64,000 nt of DNA, taken from Flavobacteriaceae bacterium UBA3591. Its GTDB lineage: Bacteria > Bacteroidota > Bacteroidia > Flavobacteriales > Flavobacteriaceae. Both the position numbers and the translations under genes were made by a program. Shown in pieces: positions 47,724 to 57,087 of this stretch. Positions within the stretch are counted from its first letter, which is position 1. Every line of letters begins with the position of its first letter. The notes below the pieces were generated by a model. That model saw nothing but the letters and a program-made list of their open reading frames with translations, was not told the DNA's origin and ran no database searches. Location: contig DFMO01000011.1 in the NCBI GenBank assembly GCA_002375695.1, positions 186,001 to 250,000 on the forward strand. The letters run 5' to 3'.

Positions 47724-50700
47724 TTAATTCAACTTATAGTGCAATTGTTCTGCCTCTAATTGGTTTATTAATTCTTTTGAAATATTAATTTTATGTTTTT
47801 TACTAGGCATGGTTAAATTAACTTTTTCAGTGTTTTCATATACTACAAAAAACAACTGCTTTTCCCCTTTATGCTGTACTATTATATTTTTTAACGAATT
47901 AATTTTTTCCTCTTCCAATTCATTTAAAGGAATTGTCAGCGTCAACTTTTTTCCGAGTGTTTCCATAACATCGTGCAACAATTGAAAACTGTTATATTGC
48001 AGTCTAGGCTCACCCTTTTTACCGGTATCGCGATTAATCCACCCTTCTTTTACAAAAACTCGCCCGTAGATAAAACTATTGGGCACTAAAAAATGGCGCC
48101 ATTTTAAATAAGCCTCTCCAAATATTTTAAAGTCGTAGCTATCGTCATAATCTTCAACGGTGAAAATTGCCCAGCCTTTCCCAGCTTTCGATTCTCGATG
48201 CTGCACGTCACTTACCACACCACCAAAACACAGTTCTTTATTGACAAACTTTTCGAGATTATTAAAATCTGAAACTTTACAATTTGTAAAATATTTCATT
48301 TCTAATTTAAAATCGTCTAACGGATGTCCAGAAATATAAACGCCAACTACTTCGCGCTCTTGTTTTAGTTTTTTCATAGTTCCCCATTCTTCACAAGGCG
48401 GTACTTCGGGTTCGGGTATTTGAACTTCACTGGCATCTCCAAACAAACTTACTTGCGATGAATTTTGCGTTTCTTGATATTTTGCAGCATAGCGCAATAC
48501 TTTTTCAATAAACATAATGCCGTCACCATCGTCGTGTAAATACTGCGCACGATGTGTATCAAAACTGTCAAAACCACCGGCTAAAGCTAAATTTTCGAAA
48601 GCTTTTTTATTTGCTGCACGCAAATCGATACGTTTTGCCAAATCGAAAACTGATTTGTATTTACCGTCTTTTCTATTTTCAACAATAGTAGCCACGGCAC
48701 TGCTACCAACGCCTTTTACAGCCCCCATCCCAAACCGAATTGCACCTTGGTCATTTACCGTAAATTTATGGAAAGATTCGTTTACATCGGGGCCTAAAAT
48801 AGACAGCCCCATACGCTTACACTCGTCCATAAAAAAGGTAACTTGCTTTATGTCATTCATATTATTACTTAAAACGGCGGCCATATACTCTGCAGGGTAA
48901 TGTGCCTTTAAGTATGCGGTTTGATAGGCAATCCATGCATAACAAGTGGAATGCGATTTATTAAAAGCATAACTCGCAAAAGCTTCCCAATCTTTCCATA
49001 TTTTTTCAAGTTTTTCGGGGTCGTGCCCTTTTTCGGCGGCTTGAGCAATAAATTGCGGCTTCATTTTATCGAGTACCGCTTTTTGCTTTTTACCCATCGC
49101 CTTTCGCAAAACATCGGCTTCACCTTTTGTAAATCCGGCAAGTTTTTGCGACAGTAGCATTACCTGCTCTTGATAGACTGTAATTCCGTAGGTTTCTTCT
49201 AGATACTCTTCCATGGCGGGAAGGTCGTATTCAATGTCCTCCTCACCGTGTTTCCTGCGAATAAAACTAGGAATATACTCCATTGGCCCAGGACGGTATA
49301 GCGCATTCATGGCTATTAAATCTGCAAAAACCGTAGGCTTTAATTCTTTCATATATTTCTGCATCCCGGCAGATTCATATTGAAATATCCCAACCGTATC
49401 TCCTCTTTGGAAAAGCTCATACGTTTTTTGGTCATCGAGTGGAAAATTATCGGGGTCGAGCTCTATGTTGTGCTTATGCTTTACAATTTTAACGGTATCC
49501 TTTATAAGGGTTAATGTTTTTAACCCAAGAAAATCCATCTTTAACAACCCGGCACTTTCAACAACCGAGTTATCAAATTGCGTAACGTATAAATCTGAAT
49601 CTTTTGCCGTTGCTACCGGCACAAAGTCGGTTATGTCGCTAGGGGTAATAATTACACCGCAGGCGTGAATTCCGGTATTTCGAACCGAACCTTCCAAAAT
49701 TTTGGCTTGATTGATTGTTTGTGCTTCTAAATTGGAGCCTTCGGCCAAATTTAAAAGTTCGTTTACCTTTGGCAATTCATCGTTTCTAAAACGGCTACGA
49801 AGTTCGGCAGGACCCAATCCAAATATTTTATTAAGCTTGGTCATATTGGGGATTAACTTCGAAATCCTGTCGGCTTCATTCAACGGTAAATCCAACACTC
49901 GGGCCGTATCGCGAATAGACGACTTTGCCGCCATAGTACCATAAGTTATTATTTGGGCCACTTGATTGCTACCGTATTTATCTATTACGTAATCCATTAC
50001 ACGACTACGACCTTCATCATCAAAATCGATATCAATATCGGGCATACTCACACGATCTGGATTTAAAAAACGCTCAAAAAGAAGATCGTATTTTATAGGG
50101 CAAATGTTTGTAATTCCTAAGCAATAAGCTACTGCGCTTCCCGCCGCCGAACCACGTCCTGGCCCCACCGAAACGTCCATTTTACGTGCTTCGGCAATAA
50201 AATCTTGTACAATTAAAAAGTACCCAGGGTAACCCGTATTGGCAATAACCTCTAGTTCAAAATCTAACCGCTGTTTAATTTTTTTAACGCGTTCTGGTGC
50301 TTTTTCTGGAAGTTCGAAAGCCGTGAGAGCCTCGTAAGACACCTCAATTAATTCGGGGTAGCGTTTTTTTGCACCCTCGTAAGTTAGGTGACGCAAATAA
50401 GCATTTTCTCCACGTTTGCCACCATCTATATCTTCGGGATCAAGAAATTCTGAAGGGATGCCAAAATTAGGAAGCAATACATCGCGATGCAGTGTAAACG
50501 GTTGTATTTTTGAAACTACTTCTTCAATATTTAAAATTGCCTCGGGCAAATCTTTAAAGAGCGATTTCATTTCGTCTTGCCCTTTAAAATAGTATTCTTG
50601 ATTGGGTAAACCGTACCTATAGCCACGGCCGCGACCAATGGGGGTAGCCTGCTTTTCACCATCTTTTACACACAGTAAAATATCGTGCGCATTGGCGTCT

Positions 50701-52154
50701 TCTTTATCGATGTAATACGTATTGTTGCAAGCAACTAATTTTACGTTATGGCGCTTTGCCATGGGTACCAACACTTCATTAACACGTTTTTCATCTTCTT
50801 GGTTGTGACGCATTATTTCCACATACAAATCGTCACCAAACTGGTTTTTCCACCACAACAAAGCTTCTTCGGCTTGTTTTTCGCCTATGTTTAAAATTTT
50901 TCCGGGTACTTCGCCGTAGAGACTTCCGGTTAAAACAATAATGTCTTCTTTATATTTTTCAACTATATTTTTATCAATACGAGGCACATAATAAAACCCA
51001 TCTGTATAGGCAATCGAAGACATTTTTGCCAAATTGTGATAGCCGTTTTTATTTTTTGCCAGCATTACTATTTGATACCCGTTGTCTTTATGCGATTTGT
51101 TTAAATGGTCTTCACACACAAAAAATTCGCAACCTACAATTGCTTTTAACGGCTTTGCTTCAATTTCGCCATCGTCGTTTTTAGGTAATTTTTCAAGCGA
51201 CTTATTGTAGTTTGAAACTGCTTGTACAAAGTGAAATGCTCCCATCATATTACCCGAATCGGTTAAAGAAACGGCCGGCATCTCGTGCTTCACGGCAGCG
51301 TCTACCAAATCTGAAACACTCGAAGTAGATTGCAAAATTGAGAATTGCGAATGATTGTGAAGATGAACAAAGGGAGCATCTTCGAGCGTTGCAATATTTT
51401 CTTTTATTGTTTCGTCTGAAATATCTTCAGTTTCGGAAGCAGCCGCTAAGCGTTCCCGAATTTTATCGGATGCTTTTTTAAGATTAATATGTTTTAACCC
51501 AATTAGCTGAATAGGTTTTGGGTTTTCTTCAGAAAATTTCTCAAAATAATCTGCCTGAACGTCCAACTCGTCTGCGGTATACGCTTCTCTGCGCAACAAC
51601 TCGAGAAAACAACGTGTTGTAGCTTCTACATCGGCGGTGGCATTATGCGCCTCGGCAAATGGTTCATTAAATAGAAATTCGTGAAGTTCGGTTAGCGTAG
51701 GTAATTTAAATTTTCCACCTCGACCCCCCGGAATTTTACAAAGTTGGGCGGTGGTTTCGGTACAAGTATCTAAAACTGGCAAGTTGGGAAGCGGATTTTC
51801 CATATTGAGACGAAAAAATTCGGCTCCCATAATATTTACATCAAAACCTACATTTTGACCCACTATAAATTTTGTCTTTAAAAGGGCGGCTTGAAATTTT
51901 TGGGCTACAACTTGCAAGGGCACACCTTCTTCGGTAGCCAATTCGGTTGAAATTCCGTGGATTTTTTCGGCATCAAAAGGAATATTAAACCCTTCTGGTT
52001 TAACGAGATAATCTTGATGCTCAATGAGGTTTCCCATAGCATCGTGCAATTGCCATGCAATTTGGATACAGCGCGGCCAATTATCGGTATCGCTAACGGG
52101 TGCATTAAATCGTTTTGGAAGACCGGTAGTTTCTGTATCAAAGATTAAATACAT
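47724..52154 (-). CDS. dnaE: DNA polymerase III alpha subunit (DnaE) with fused N-terminal DnaQ-type exonuclease
   Basis: 1476 residues. Residues 1-190: DEDDh exonuclease with DTETTGL (Asp6, Glu8), GFDVN (Asp105) and HNATADVEAT (His170, Asp175). Residues 260-480: PHP domain beginning VHLHNHS (His264, 266, 268). Polymerase palm with PDIDIDFDDEGR (Asp706, 708) and GPGRGSAAGS. QVSLF after ETQNSS near the C-terminal third fits a sliding-clamp motif. So polymerase and proofreader are one chain, as in PolC, but the domain order is exonuclease-PHP-palm as in DnaE, not the PolC insertion. The main replicative polymerase candidate. Confidence 0.95.
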   Translation of the reverse strand: MYLIFDTETTGLPKRFNAPVSDTDNWPRCIQIAWQLHDAMGNLIEHQDYLVKPEGFNIPFDAEKIHGISTELATEEGVPLQVVAQKFQAALLKTKFIVGQNVGFDVNIMGAEFFRLNMENPLPNLPVLDTCTETTAQLCKIPGGRGGKFKLPTLTELHEFLFNEPFAEAHNATADVEATTRCFLELLRREAYTADELDVQADYFEKFSEENPKPIQLIGLKHINLKKASDKIRERLAAASETEDISDETIKENIATLEDAPFVHLHNHSQFSILQSTSSVSDLVDAAVKHEMPAVSLTDSGNMMGAFHFVQAVSNYNKSLEKLPKNDDGEIEAKPLKAIVGCEFFVCEDHLNKSHKDNGYQIVMLAKNKNGYHNLAKMSSIAYTDGFYYVPRIDKNIVEKYKEDIIVLTGSLYGEVPGKILNIGEKQAEEALLWWKNQFGDDLYVEIMRHNQEDEKRVNEVLVPMAKRHNVKLVACNNTYYIDKEDANAHDILLCVKDGEKQATPIGRGRGYRYGLPNQEYYFKGQDEMKSLFKDLPEAILNIEEVVSKIQPFTLHRDVLLPNFGIPSEFLDPEDIDGGKRGENAYLRHLTYEGAKKRYPELIEVSYEALTAFELPEKAPERVKKIKQRLDFELEVIANTGYPGYFLIVQDFIAEARKMDVSVGPGRGSAAGSAVAYCLGITNICPIKYDLLFERFLNPDRVSMPDIDIDFDDEGRSRVMDYVIDKYGSNQVAQIITYGTMAAKSSIRDTARVLDLPLNEADRISKLIPNMTKLNKIFGLGPAELRSRFRNDELPKVNELLNLAEGSNLEAQTINQAKILEGSVRNTGIHACGVIITPSDITDFVPVATAKDSDLYVTQFDNSVVESAGLLKMDFLGLKTLTLIKDTVKIVKHKHNIELDPDNFPLDDQKTYELFQRGDTVGIFQYESAGMQKYMKELKPTVFADLIAMNALYRPGPMEYIPSFIRRKHGEEDIEYDLPAMEEYLEETYGITVYQEQVMLLSQKLAGFTKGEADVLRKAMGKKQKAVLDKMKPQFIAQAAEKGHDPEKLEKIWKDWEAFASYAFNKSHSTCYAWIAYQTAYLKAHYPAEYMAAVLSNNMNDIKQVTFFMDECKRMGLSILGPDVNESFHKFTVNDQGAIRFGMGAVKGVGSSAVATIVENRKDGKYKSVFDLAKRIDLRAANKKAFENLALAGGFDSFDTHRAQYLHDDGDGIMFIEKVLRYAAKYQETQNSSQVSLFGDASEVQIPEPEVPPCEEWGTMKKLKQEREVVGVYISGHPLDDFKLEMKYFTNCKVSDFNNLEKFVNKELCFGGVVSDVQHRESKAGKGWAIFTVEDYDDSYDFKIFGEAYLKWRHFLVPNSFIYGRVFVKEGWINRDTGKKGEPRLQYNSFQLLHDVMETLGKKLTLTIPLNELEEEKINSLKNIIVQHKGEKQLFFVVYENTEKVNLTMPSKKHKINISKELINQLEAEQLHYKLN

Positions 52155-52293
52155 TGTAAGAAGTAGTTTTAAATTGCAGTTTATAAAGCACTGAAATTAA
52201 TAAAGGTAGCCCTAAATTTAATTTCAATATCAAGGAGGTAAAAATAGAAAAATCAACCTCTTTAACGGTGTTAAAATATAAAGAGTTGTTCAC

Positions 52294-52335
52294 AAAAAAA
52301 CCGTCCTTGAAAGATTTTTCAAGGACGGTTTTAAA
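52294..52335 (-). terminator. Strong terminator after the four-helix protein
   Basis: A perfect 16-bp stem with ACCGTCCTTGAAA/TTTCAAGGACGGT core, loop GATT, and T run on the minus strand, 22 nt past the stop at 52354. Confidence 0.9.
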
Positions 52336-52353
52336 ATCTAATTTTACTGTGTA

Positions 52354-52806
52354 TTATGATACTACATTCTCAAAATTTTTGGCACTTTGCCAAGCATTTT
52401 GAATGTTATCGCGGTGTTTTGTAAGTATTTGCTGCGTTGTTGGAGGCAAGGTTGTATCGTTAATTACCTCGTTGTACTCCTCAATTGCAGCTTTTTCTCC
52501 TCTTTGCACTTCTTCTAAAATTGTTTCTTCGTTATTAGAAGAAAAGGCAGATTCAATATCCATCCAAGTTCTATGTAATGCACCTTTGGTACTTCCACCT
52601 TTGTCTGGTTCTTCACCGTAATTTTTAATTTCGCTTTTTAACTCATGACCAAAGCTATTTCTTTGCTCAGATTGTTCGTTAAAGAATTGTTTTAATTTGG
52701 TGTTTTCTACATTTTCTGCCGCTTTTTTATAACCTTTTTCGGCATCGTAGTTTTTTTCTAACAATTCGTTTAATTTGTTCGACATTTCTTCAGTATACTT
52801 CATCAT
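52354..52806 (-). CDS. PA2169/DUF2383-type four-helix-bundle protein
   Basis: 150 residues (or 149 from the second Met). Ferritin-like helical repeats: EEMSNKLNELLEKNYDAEKGYKKAAENV, LKQFFNEQSEQRNSFGHELKSEI and ILEEVQRGEKAAIEEYNEVIN, with Glu and His at metal-ligand-like positions (EQRNSFGHEL). Family members are cytosolic, of unknown role, and often associated with stress conditions; no proof of metal binding here. Single gene with a strong terminator. Confidence 0.85.
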   Translation of the reverse strand: MMKYTEEMSNKLNELLEKNYDAEKGYKKAAENVENTKLKQFFNEQSEQRNSFGHELKSEIKNYGEEPDKGGSTKGALHRTWMDIESAFSSNNEETILEEVQRGEKAAIEEYNEVINDTTLPPTTQQILTKHRDNIQNAWQSAKNFENVVS

Positions 52807-52986
52807 CTCTTCGTTTTAATTATACTGTTATTTTTTCTTTACCGTCCTAGAAAGATAACAGTTCAACTTTGTTAGGACATACCCCAACTTAATACAAACA
52901 GAGGGTTTTGTCAAAATTATTAACCTAAGATTAATAGAAATTAACAAGGTTTAACCTCAACAAAAAGATATACTCAAAAATGTTAA

Positions 52987-53781
52987 TTAATAGACAACAT
53001 CAAATTGTCCTTCGGTAATTTGTGTACTATCTGTACTAAAAGAAAAGGTCACTTTTAACGACTGCTGCGGCACATTGTGCGCCACTACAGATATTTGCCC
53101 TTCAACCGTAGTTTCTGGACCGTTTTGCCCTTGGTATTTAGCTTCAAAGCCATTAAATGGCAGAGTGTAATCCCCTTCCTCAACATCATTTGGCACCGAC
53201 ACTAATATTGAAGCCGTGCTCGAACTAGCCGATGTAATAATTGAATTTGAAGTACTCCCCGAAGTGATATTTACCGGTACAAAAGGCACACCATTTACGT
53301 TGGCGCTAAAAGTTCCTGCGTTGTTTGGGTCGTCTATTCCATCGCCCGAAATTGGAATGTTATATAAAACACCTTTTGAAACATAAACAGTATCGATTCC
53401 GGCTCTAAACGCGCTAAAATTAAAGGTTCCGGTTAAGCGATTGTTAACCTCATCGAGCTCTGTAATTGTAATAACACCTTCACCGTTTGGGATGGTTGTA
53501 AAAATATTGCCTTCAAAATCTTGATATGAAGCAATATTTCTTTGGCCAGATTCAATTATAAAATCACCCTGCCCCAATCGCGAAAGTTTTAAAGTAAGCG
53601 ATTCAAAACGAGTATTTCCTTGAATTGTCACCGAGCCATCGTTATTTACTGCAGCTTGCGCATCGGTAGAAATATAAAATTCGTCATTGATTTTTGCTTG
53701 TAAAACAACTTCGTTAATTTGAGTATCTTCGCAGGCTAAGAGCGAGGCTACACATATAAATAAAAGGAAGAATTTTTTCAT
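52987..53781 (-). CDS. DUF6252-type lipoprotein with two beta domains
   Basis: 264 residues from the Met at 53781, chosen over an earlier Met (53811) because it starts a classical signal MKKFFLLFICVASLLAC with lipobox LLAC. The mature part has two similar beta-rich halves (about 30-130 and 150-264): FYISTDAQAAVNNDGSVTIQG with GTFNFSAFRA in the first, FSANVNGVPFVPVN with TASILVSVPNDVEEGDYTL in the second. This matches DUF6252-like Bacteroidota lipoproteins. Function unknown. Divergent from rpsP. Confidence 0.75.
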   Translation of the reverse strand: MKKFFLLFICVASLLACEDTQINEVVLQAKINDEFYISTDAQAAVNNDGSVTIQGNTRFESLTLKLSRLGQGDFIIESGQRNIASYQDFEGNIFTTIPNGEGVITITELDEVNNRLTGTFNFSAFRAGIDTVYVSKGVLYNIPISGDGIDDPNNAGTFSANVNGVPFVPVNITSGSTSNSIITSASSSTASILVSVPNDVEEGDYTLPFNGFEAKYQGQNGPETTVEGQISVVAHNVPQQSLKVTFSFSTDSTQITEGQFDVVY

Positions 53782-53835
53782 CACGTAAGTTGTTCTTAAA
53801 ATTTTAAACAAAAGTAAAAGAAATACTTTAATAGA

Positions 53836-53867
53836 TTGAATTTCAAAAGGAAAAAATACTATCTTTG
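53836..53867 (+). promoter_or_regulatory. Promoter of the rpsP-rimM operon
   Basis: TTG at 53836-53838, 21-bp spacer, then TATCTTTG (53860-53867): the full Bacteroidota -33/-7 arrangement. The start of translation is at 53918, leaving a leader of about 45 nt that contains a hairpin. Confidence 0.65.
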
Positions 53868-53885
53868 CCGTCCTTAATTATAACC

Positions 53886-53900
53886 GGGGTCGTGAACCCC
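53886..53900 (+). promoter_or_regulatory. Hairpin in the rpsP leader
   Basis: GGGGT and ACCCC pair with loop CGTGA in the 5' leader of rpsP, 17 nt before the ATG. It may be a ribosomal-protein autoregulatory site or an mRNA stabiliser; no known family recognised. Confidence 0.4.
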
Positions 53901-53917
53901 AAAAATTAATTTTAAAT

Positions 53918-54496
53918 ATGCCTGTAAAAATCAGACTACAGAGACGCGGAAAGAAAGGGAAACCTTATTTCTGGATTATCGCGGCAGACAGCCGTAGTAA
54001 AAGAGATGGTAGATACCTAGAAAAAATAGGTTCTTACAATCCAACAACCAACCCAGCACAGATTGATCTTAACGTGGATTTAGCTGTAAAGTGGCTTCAA
54101 AATGGAGCGCAACCTACAGATACTGCACGTGCTATTCTTTCTTACAAAGGAGCTTTAATGAAAAATCACCTTGCAGGTGGTGTTCGTAAAGGCGCTTTAA
54201 CTGAAGAACAAGCTGAAGCAAAATTCAACGAGTGGTTGGAATCTAAAAGAGAGTCTATAGACAAGAAAAAAGCATCTCTTTCAGAGGCTAAAGAAAAAGC
54301 AAAAGCTGAAAAACTTGCTGCCGAAAAAGCTGTTAGCGATAAGCGTGCTGCCGAGGCTGCCGCTGCTGCTGCTCCTGAAGAAGAGACTACTGACGAAGCT
54401 GAAGCTACTGCCGACGCCGAAACAGAAGACGCTACAGCTAAATCTGCAATAGAAGAAGCTGCTGACGAAGCTAAAGAAGACAACAAAGAAGCTTAA
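53918..54496 (+). CDS. rpsP: 30S ribosomal protein S16 with long acidic C-terminal tail
   Basis: 192 residues against about 80-90 in most bacteria. Residues 1-85 are S16: PVKIRLQRRGKKGKPYFWIIAAD, RDGRYLEKIGSYNP and VKWLQNGAQPTDTARAIL. The rest has a basic helical stretch (RESIDKKKASLSEAKEKAKAEK) and then about 60 residues almost only Ala, Glu, Asp and Thr. Long S16 tails are usual in Flavobacteriia; their role is unknown. First gene of an operon with rimM (11 nt gap). Confidence 0.97.
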   Translation: MPVKIRLQRRGKKGKPYFWIIAADSRSKRDGRYLEKIGSYNPTTNPAQIDLNVDLAVKWLQNGAQPTDTARAILSYKGALMKNHLAGGVRKGALTEEQAEAKFNEWLESKRESIDKKKASLSEAKEKAKAEKLAAEKAVSDKRAAEAAAAAAPEEETTDEAEATADAETEDATAKSAIEEAADEAKEDNKEA

Positions 54497-54507
54497 TATT
54501 TATAACG

Positions 54508-55032
54508 ATGCAAAAGGAGGATTGCTTCTACTTAGGCAAAATCGTTAGAAAATACAGCTTTAAGGGGGAACTGCTCATAAAACTTGATACAGACGAACCC
54601 GAACTCTTTACCGAAATGGAATCGGTTTTTGTGGAACAACGCAAAAACCTGATTCCATTTTTTATTGAAGAAAGTTCGCTGCACAAAAGCGAATTATTAC
54701 GTGTGCGTTTTGAAGACGTAAACACCGAAAAAGACGCCAATGCCCTTATTGGCGCCCACCTTTACTTACCCCTCGAATTTTTACCCGAACTTACCGGAAA
54801 TAAATTCTACTATCACGAAATTATAGGTTTTACCGCCGTAGACGAGTCGTTTGGAAACATTGGCAAAATAACTGGCGTTAACGATACCACATCGCAAGCG
54901 TTGTTTGAAATTGAACGCGACGGAAAACAAATTTTAATTCCAATGATAGATCACTTTATTAAAAAAGTAGATCGAGAAAATAAATCTATTCTTCTCAATG
55001 TGCCTCAAGGTTTAATTGAAATGTATTTGTAA
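54508..55032 (+). CDS. rimM: 16S rRNA processing protein RimM
   Basis: 174 residues. N-terminal RimM barrel (CFYLGKIVRKYSFKGELLIKLDTDEPELF) and C-terminal PRC-barrel-like domain (FYYHEIIGFTAVDESFGNIGKITGVNDT, QILIPMIDHFIKKVDRENKSI). Binds S19 and assists 30S head maturation. It follows rpsP, a common pairing; trmD is not in this cluster. Confidence 0.95.
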   Translation: MQKEDCFYLGKIVRKYSFKGELLIKLDTDEPELFTEMESVFVEQRKNLIPFFIEESSLHKSELLRVRFEDVNTEKDANALIGAHLYLPLEFLPELTGNKFYYHEIIGFTAVDESFGNIGKITGVNDTTSQALFEIERDGKQILIPMIDHFIKKVDRENKSILLNVPQGLIEMYL

Positions 55033-55050
55033 TTCTGAATTCAGAATTAG

Positions 55051-55764
55051 ATGAAAAAACCTTTTAAATTTAAACAGTTTACAGTTGAACAAGATCGCTG
55101 CGCCATGAAAATTGGAACAGACGGTGTATTGCTTGGCGCTTGGGTTTCAATTGCTAACCATCCGTTTTCAATTTTAGATATAGGTGCAGGAACAGGTATA
55201 ATTGCTTTACAACTTGCACAACGCAGCCTTGCCGAAATGATTGATGCACTAGAAATTGACGACAATGCCTACGAGCAATGTGTCGATAATTTTGAAAATT
55301 CGCCATGGGGCGATCGGCTGTTTTGCTATCACGCTTCTTTAGCAGAATTTGTTGAGGAAATTGACGATAAATACGACCTTATAGTTTCCAATCCTCCTTT
55401 CTATTCTGAAGATTATAAAACCACAAATAAATCGCGAGATACGGCACGCTTTAACGACTCGCTTCCTTTTTCTCAATTAATTAAAGGCGCTTCGCATCTC
55501 CTTTCAGATACGGGAGTATTTGCGGTAATTATTCGGCGTAAAGAAGAAGAAAGTTTTATAGATGCGGCTAAGGAGACACAACTTTTTCCGCAACGAATTT
55601 GCCGAGTTCGCGGAAATGAAACTTCAGAAGAAAAGCGAAGCCTTATAGAGTTTTCTTTTAAAAAAGACTCACCAAAAATTGAAACCCTCACAATAGAAAC
55701 ATCTCGCCATAATTATACTGACGATTACAAAAGTTTGGTTGCAGAATTTTATCTGAAAATGTAG
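55051..55764 (+). CDS. tRNA1(Val) adenine-37 N6-methyltransferase (TrmN6/YfiC-like)
   Basis: 237 residues. N-terminal MKKPFKFKQFTVEQDRCAMKIGTDGVLLGAW matches the TrmN6 start; SAM site LDIGAGTGIIALQLAQ; catalytic NPPFY in LIVSNPPFYSED. It methylates the N6 of A37 in tRNA-Val in E. coli. 18 nt after rimM on the same strand, so likely in the rpsP operon. An rRNA target for this branch cannot be excluded. Confidence 0.85.
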   Translation: MKKPFKFKQFTVEQDRCAMKIGTDGVLLGAWVSIANHPFSILDIGAGTGIIALQLAQRSLAEMIDALEIDDNAYEQCVDNFENSPWGDRLFCYHASLAEFVEEIDDKYDLIVSNPPFYSEDYKTTNKSRDTARFNDSLPFSQLIKGASHLLSDTGVFAVIIRRKEEESFIDAAKETQLFPQRICRVRGNETSEEKRSLIEFSFKKDSPKIETLTIETSRHNYTDDYKSLVAEFYLKM

Positions 55765-55784
55765 GTGTTTATAGAAGGGATTTC

Positions 55785-55792
55785 TACATTTG
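55785..55792 (+). promoter_or_regulatory. Putative -7 element of the acyl-CoA dehydrogenase gene
   Basis: TACATTTG (TAnnTTTG) 23 nt before the ATG at 55815. Confidence 0.5.
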
Positions 55793-55814
55793 TATTCCTT
55801 TAAACTACTTATAG

Positions 55815-56993
55815 ATGAAACCAGATTTATTTGAAGCTCCCGATTATTACAATCTAGACGAATTACTTACAGACGAACATAAATTGGTACGACAAGCTGC
55901 CCGCGATTGGGTAAAGCGCGACGTGTCTCCTATTATTGAAGAATACGCTCAAAAAGCCGAATTTCCCGAGCAAATAATTAGCGGCTTAGCCGAAATTGGC
56001 GCCTTTGGCCCTTATATTCCCGAAGAATACGGTGGCGCAGGGCTAGACCAAATATCGTACGGATTGATAATGCAAGAAATTGAACGTGGCGATAGTGGCG
56101 TTCGCAGTACAGCATCGGTGCAGTCTTCGTTAGTTATGTACCCTATTTATAAGTACGGAACCGAAGAACAACGCAAAAAATATTTACCCAAACTGGCCTC
56201 TGGCGAATGGATGGGCTGTTTTGGGTTAACCGAACCAGACCACGGTAGTAACCCCGGTGGAATGACCACCAATTTTAAAGACAAGGGCGACCATTATTTA
56301 TTGAATGGTGCAAAAATGTGGATTAGTAATGCACCTTTTGCACAAGTAGCCGTAGTATGGGCAAAAAATGAAGAAGGACGCATCCACGGCTTAATTGTAG
56401 AACGCGGAATGGAAGGTTTTTCTACCCCAGAAACGCACAACAAATGGTCACTTAGAGCTTCGGCAACTGGCGAACTTATTTTTGACAATGTAAAAGTTCC
56501 GAAGGAAAATTTATTACCCAATAAATCTGGCTTGGGCGCACCACTTGGCTGTTTAGATTCGGCTCGATACGGTATTGCTTGGGGTGCTATTGGTGCAGCC
56601 ATGGATTGTTATGATACCGCATTGCGTTATTCAAAAGAAAGAATGCAGTTTGGAAAACCAATTGGACAATTCCAACTTCAGCAGAAAAAACTAGCCGAAA
56701 TGATTACCGAAATTACCAAAGCACAACTGCTGGCGTGGCGAGTAGGTGTAATGCGTAATGCAGGAACTGCCACAAGCGCACAAATTTCCATGGCAAAACG
56801 AAATAACGTAGATATGGCAATAAACATAGCCCGCGAAGCACGACAAATGTTAGGCGGAATGGGTATTACTGGCGAATACAGCATTATGCGCCATTCTATG
56901 AATCTTGAAAGCGTAATAACTTACGAAGGAACGCATGATATTCATTTATTGATTACAGGATTAGATATTACGGGTCTTAACGCGTTTAAGTAA
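55815..56993 (+). CDS. gcdH: Glutaryl-CoA dehydrogenase
   Basis: 392 residues. FAD-dependent acyl-CoA dehydrogenase fold. The catalytic Glu is in TYEGTHDIH (Glu371), the position used by GCDH and related enzymes; the Arg implicated in glutarate binding is in GVRSTASVQSSLVMYPI. Also GCFGLTEPDHGSNPGG and WISNAPFAQVAVVWAK. It converts glutaryl-CoA to crotonyl-CoA and CO2 in lysine and tryptophan degradation. Stands alone with its own promoter and terminator, so partner genes lie elsewhere. Confidence 0.9.
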   Translation: MKPDLFEAPDYYNLDELLTDEHKLVRQAARDWVKRDVSPIIEEYAQKAEFPEQIISGLAEIGAFGPYIPEEYGGAGLDQISYGLIMQEIERGDSGVRSTASVQSSLVMYPIYKYGTEEQRKKYLPKLASGEWMGCFGLTEPDHGSNPGGMTTNFKDKGDHYLLNGAKMWISNAPFAQVAVVWAKNEEGRIHGLIVERGMEGFSTPETHNKWSLRASATGELIFDNVKVPKENLLPNKSGLGAPLGCLDSARYGIAWGAIGAAMDCYDTALRYSKERMQFGKPIGQFQLQQKKLAEMITEITKAQLLAWRVGVMRNAGTATSAQISMAKRNNVDMAINIAREARQMLGGMGITGEYSIMRHSMNLESVITYEGTHDIHLLITGLDITGLNAFK

Positions 56994-57015
56994 AAAAAGA
57001 AATACTGAAAATTTA

Positions 57016-57050
57016 AAAAGGCTTCGAACATAAATCGAAGCCTTTTTTCT
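57016..57050 (+). terminator. Terminator of gcdH
   Basis: 12-bp stem AAAAGGCTTCGA/TCGAAGCCTTTT with a 7-nt loop and T run, 22 nt after the stop. Confidence 0.88.
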
Positions 57051-57087
57051 TTTTATAGGGAATTGTATCTTACCAAAAATTTTGAAT

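Noticed and set aside
54166..54486. Ala/Ser-rich minus-strand frame under the S16 tail
   Set aside because: Mirror of GCT/GAA repeats of the rpsP tail.
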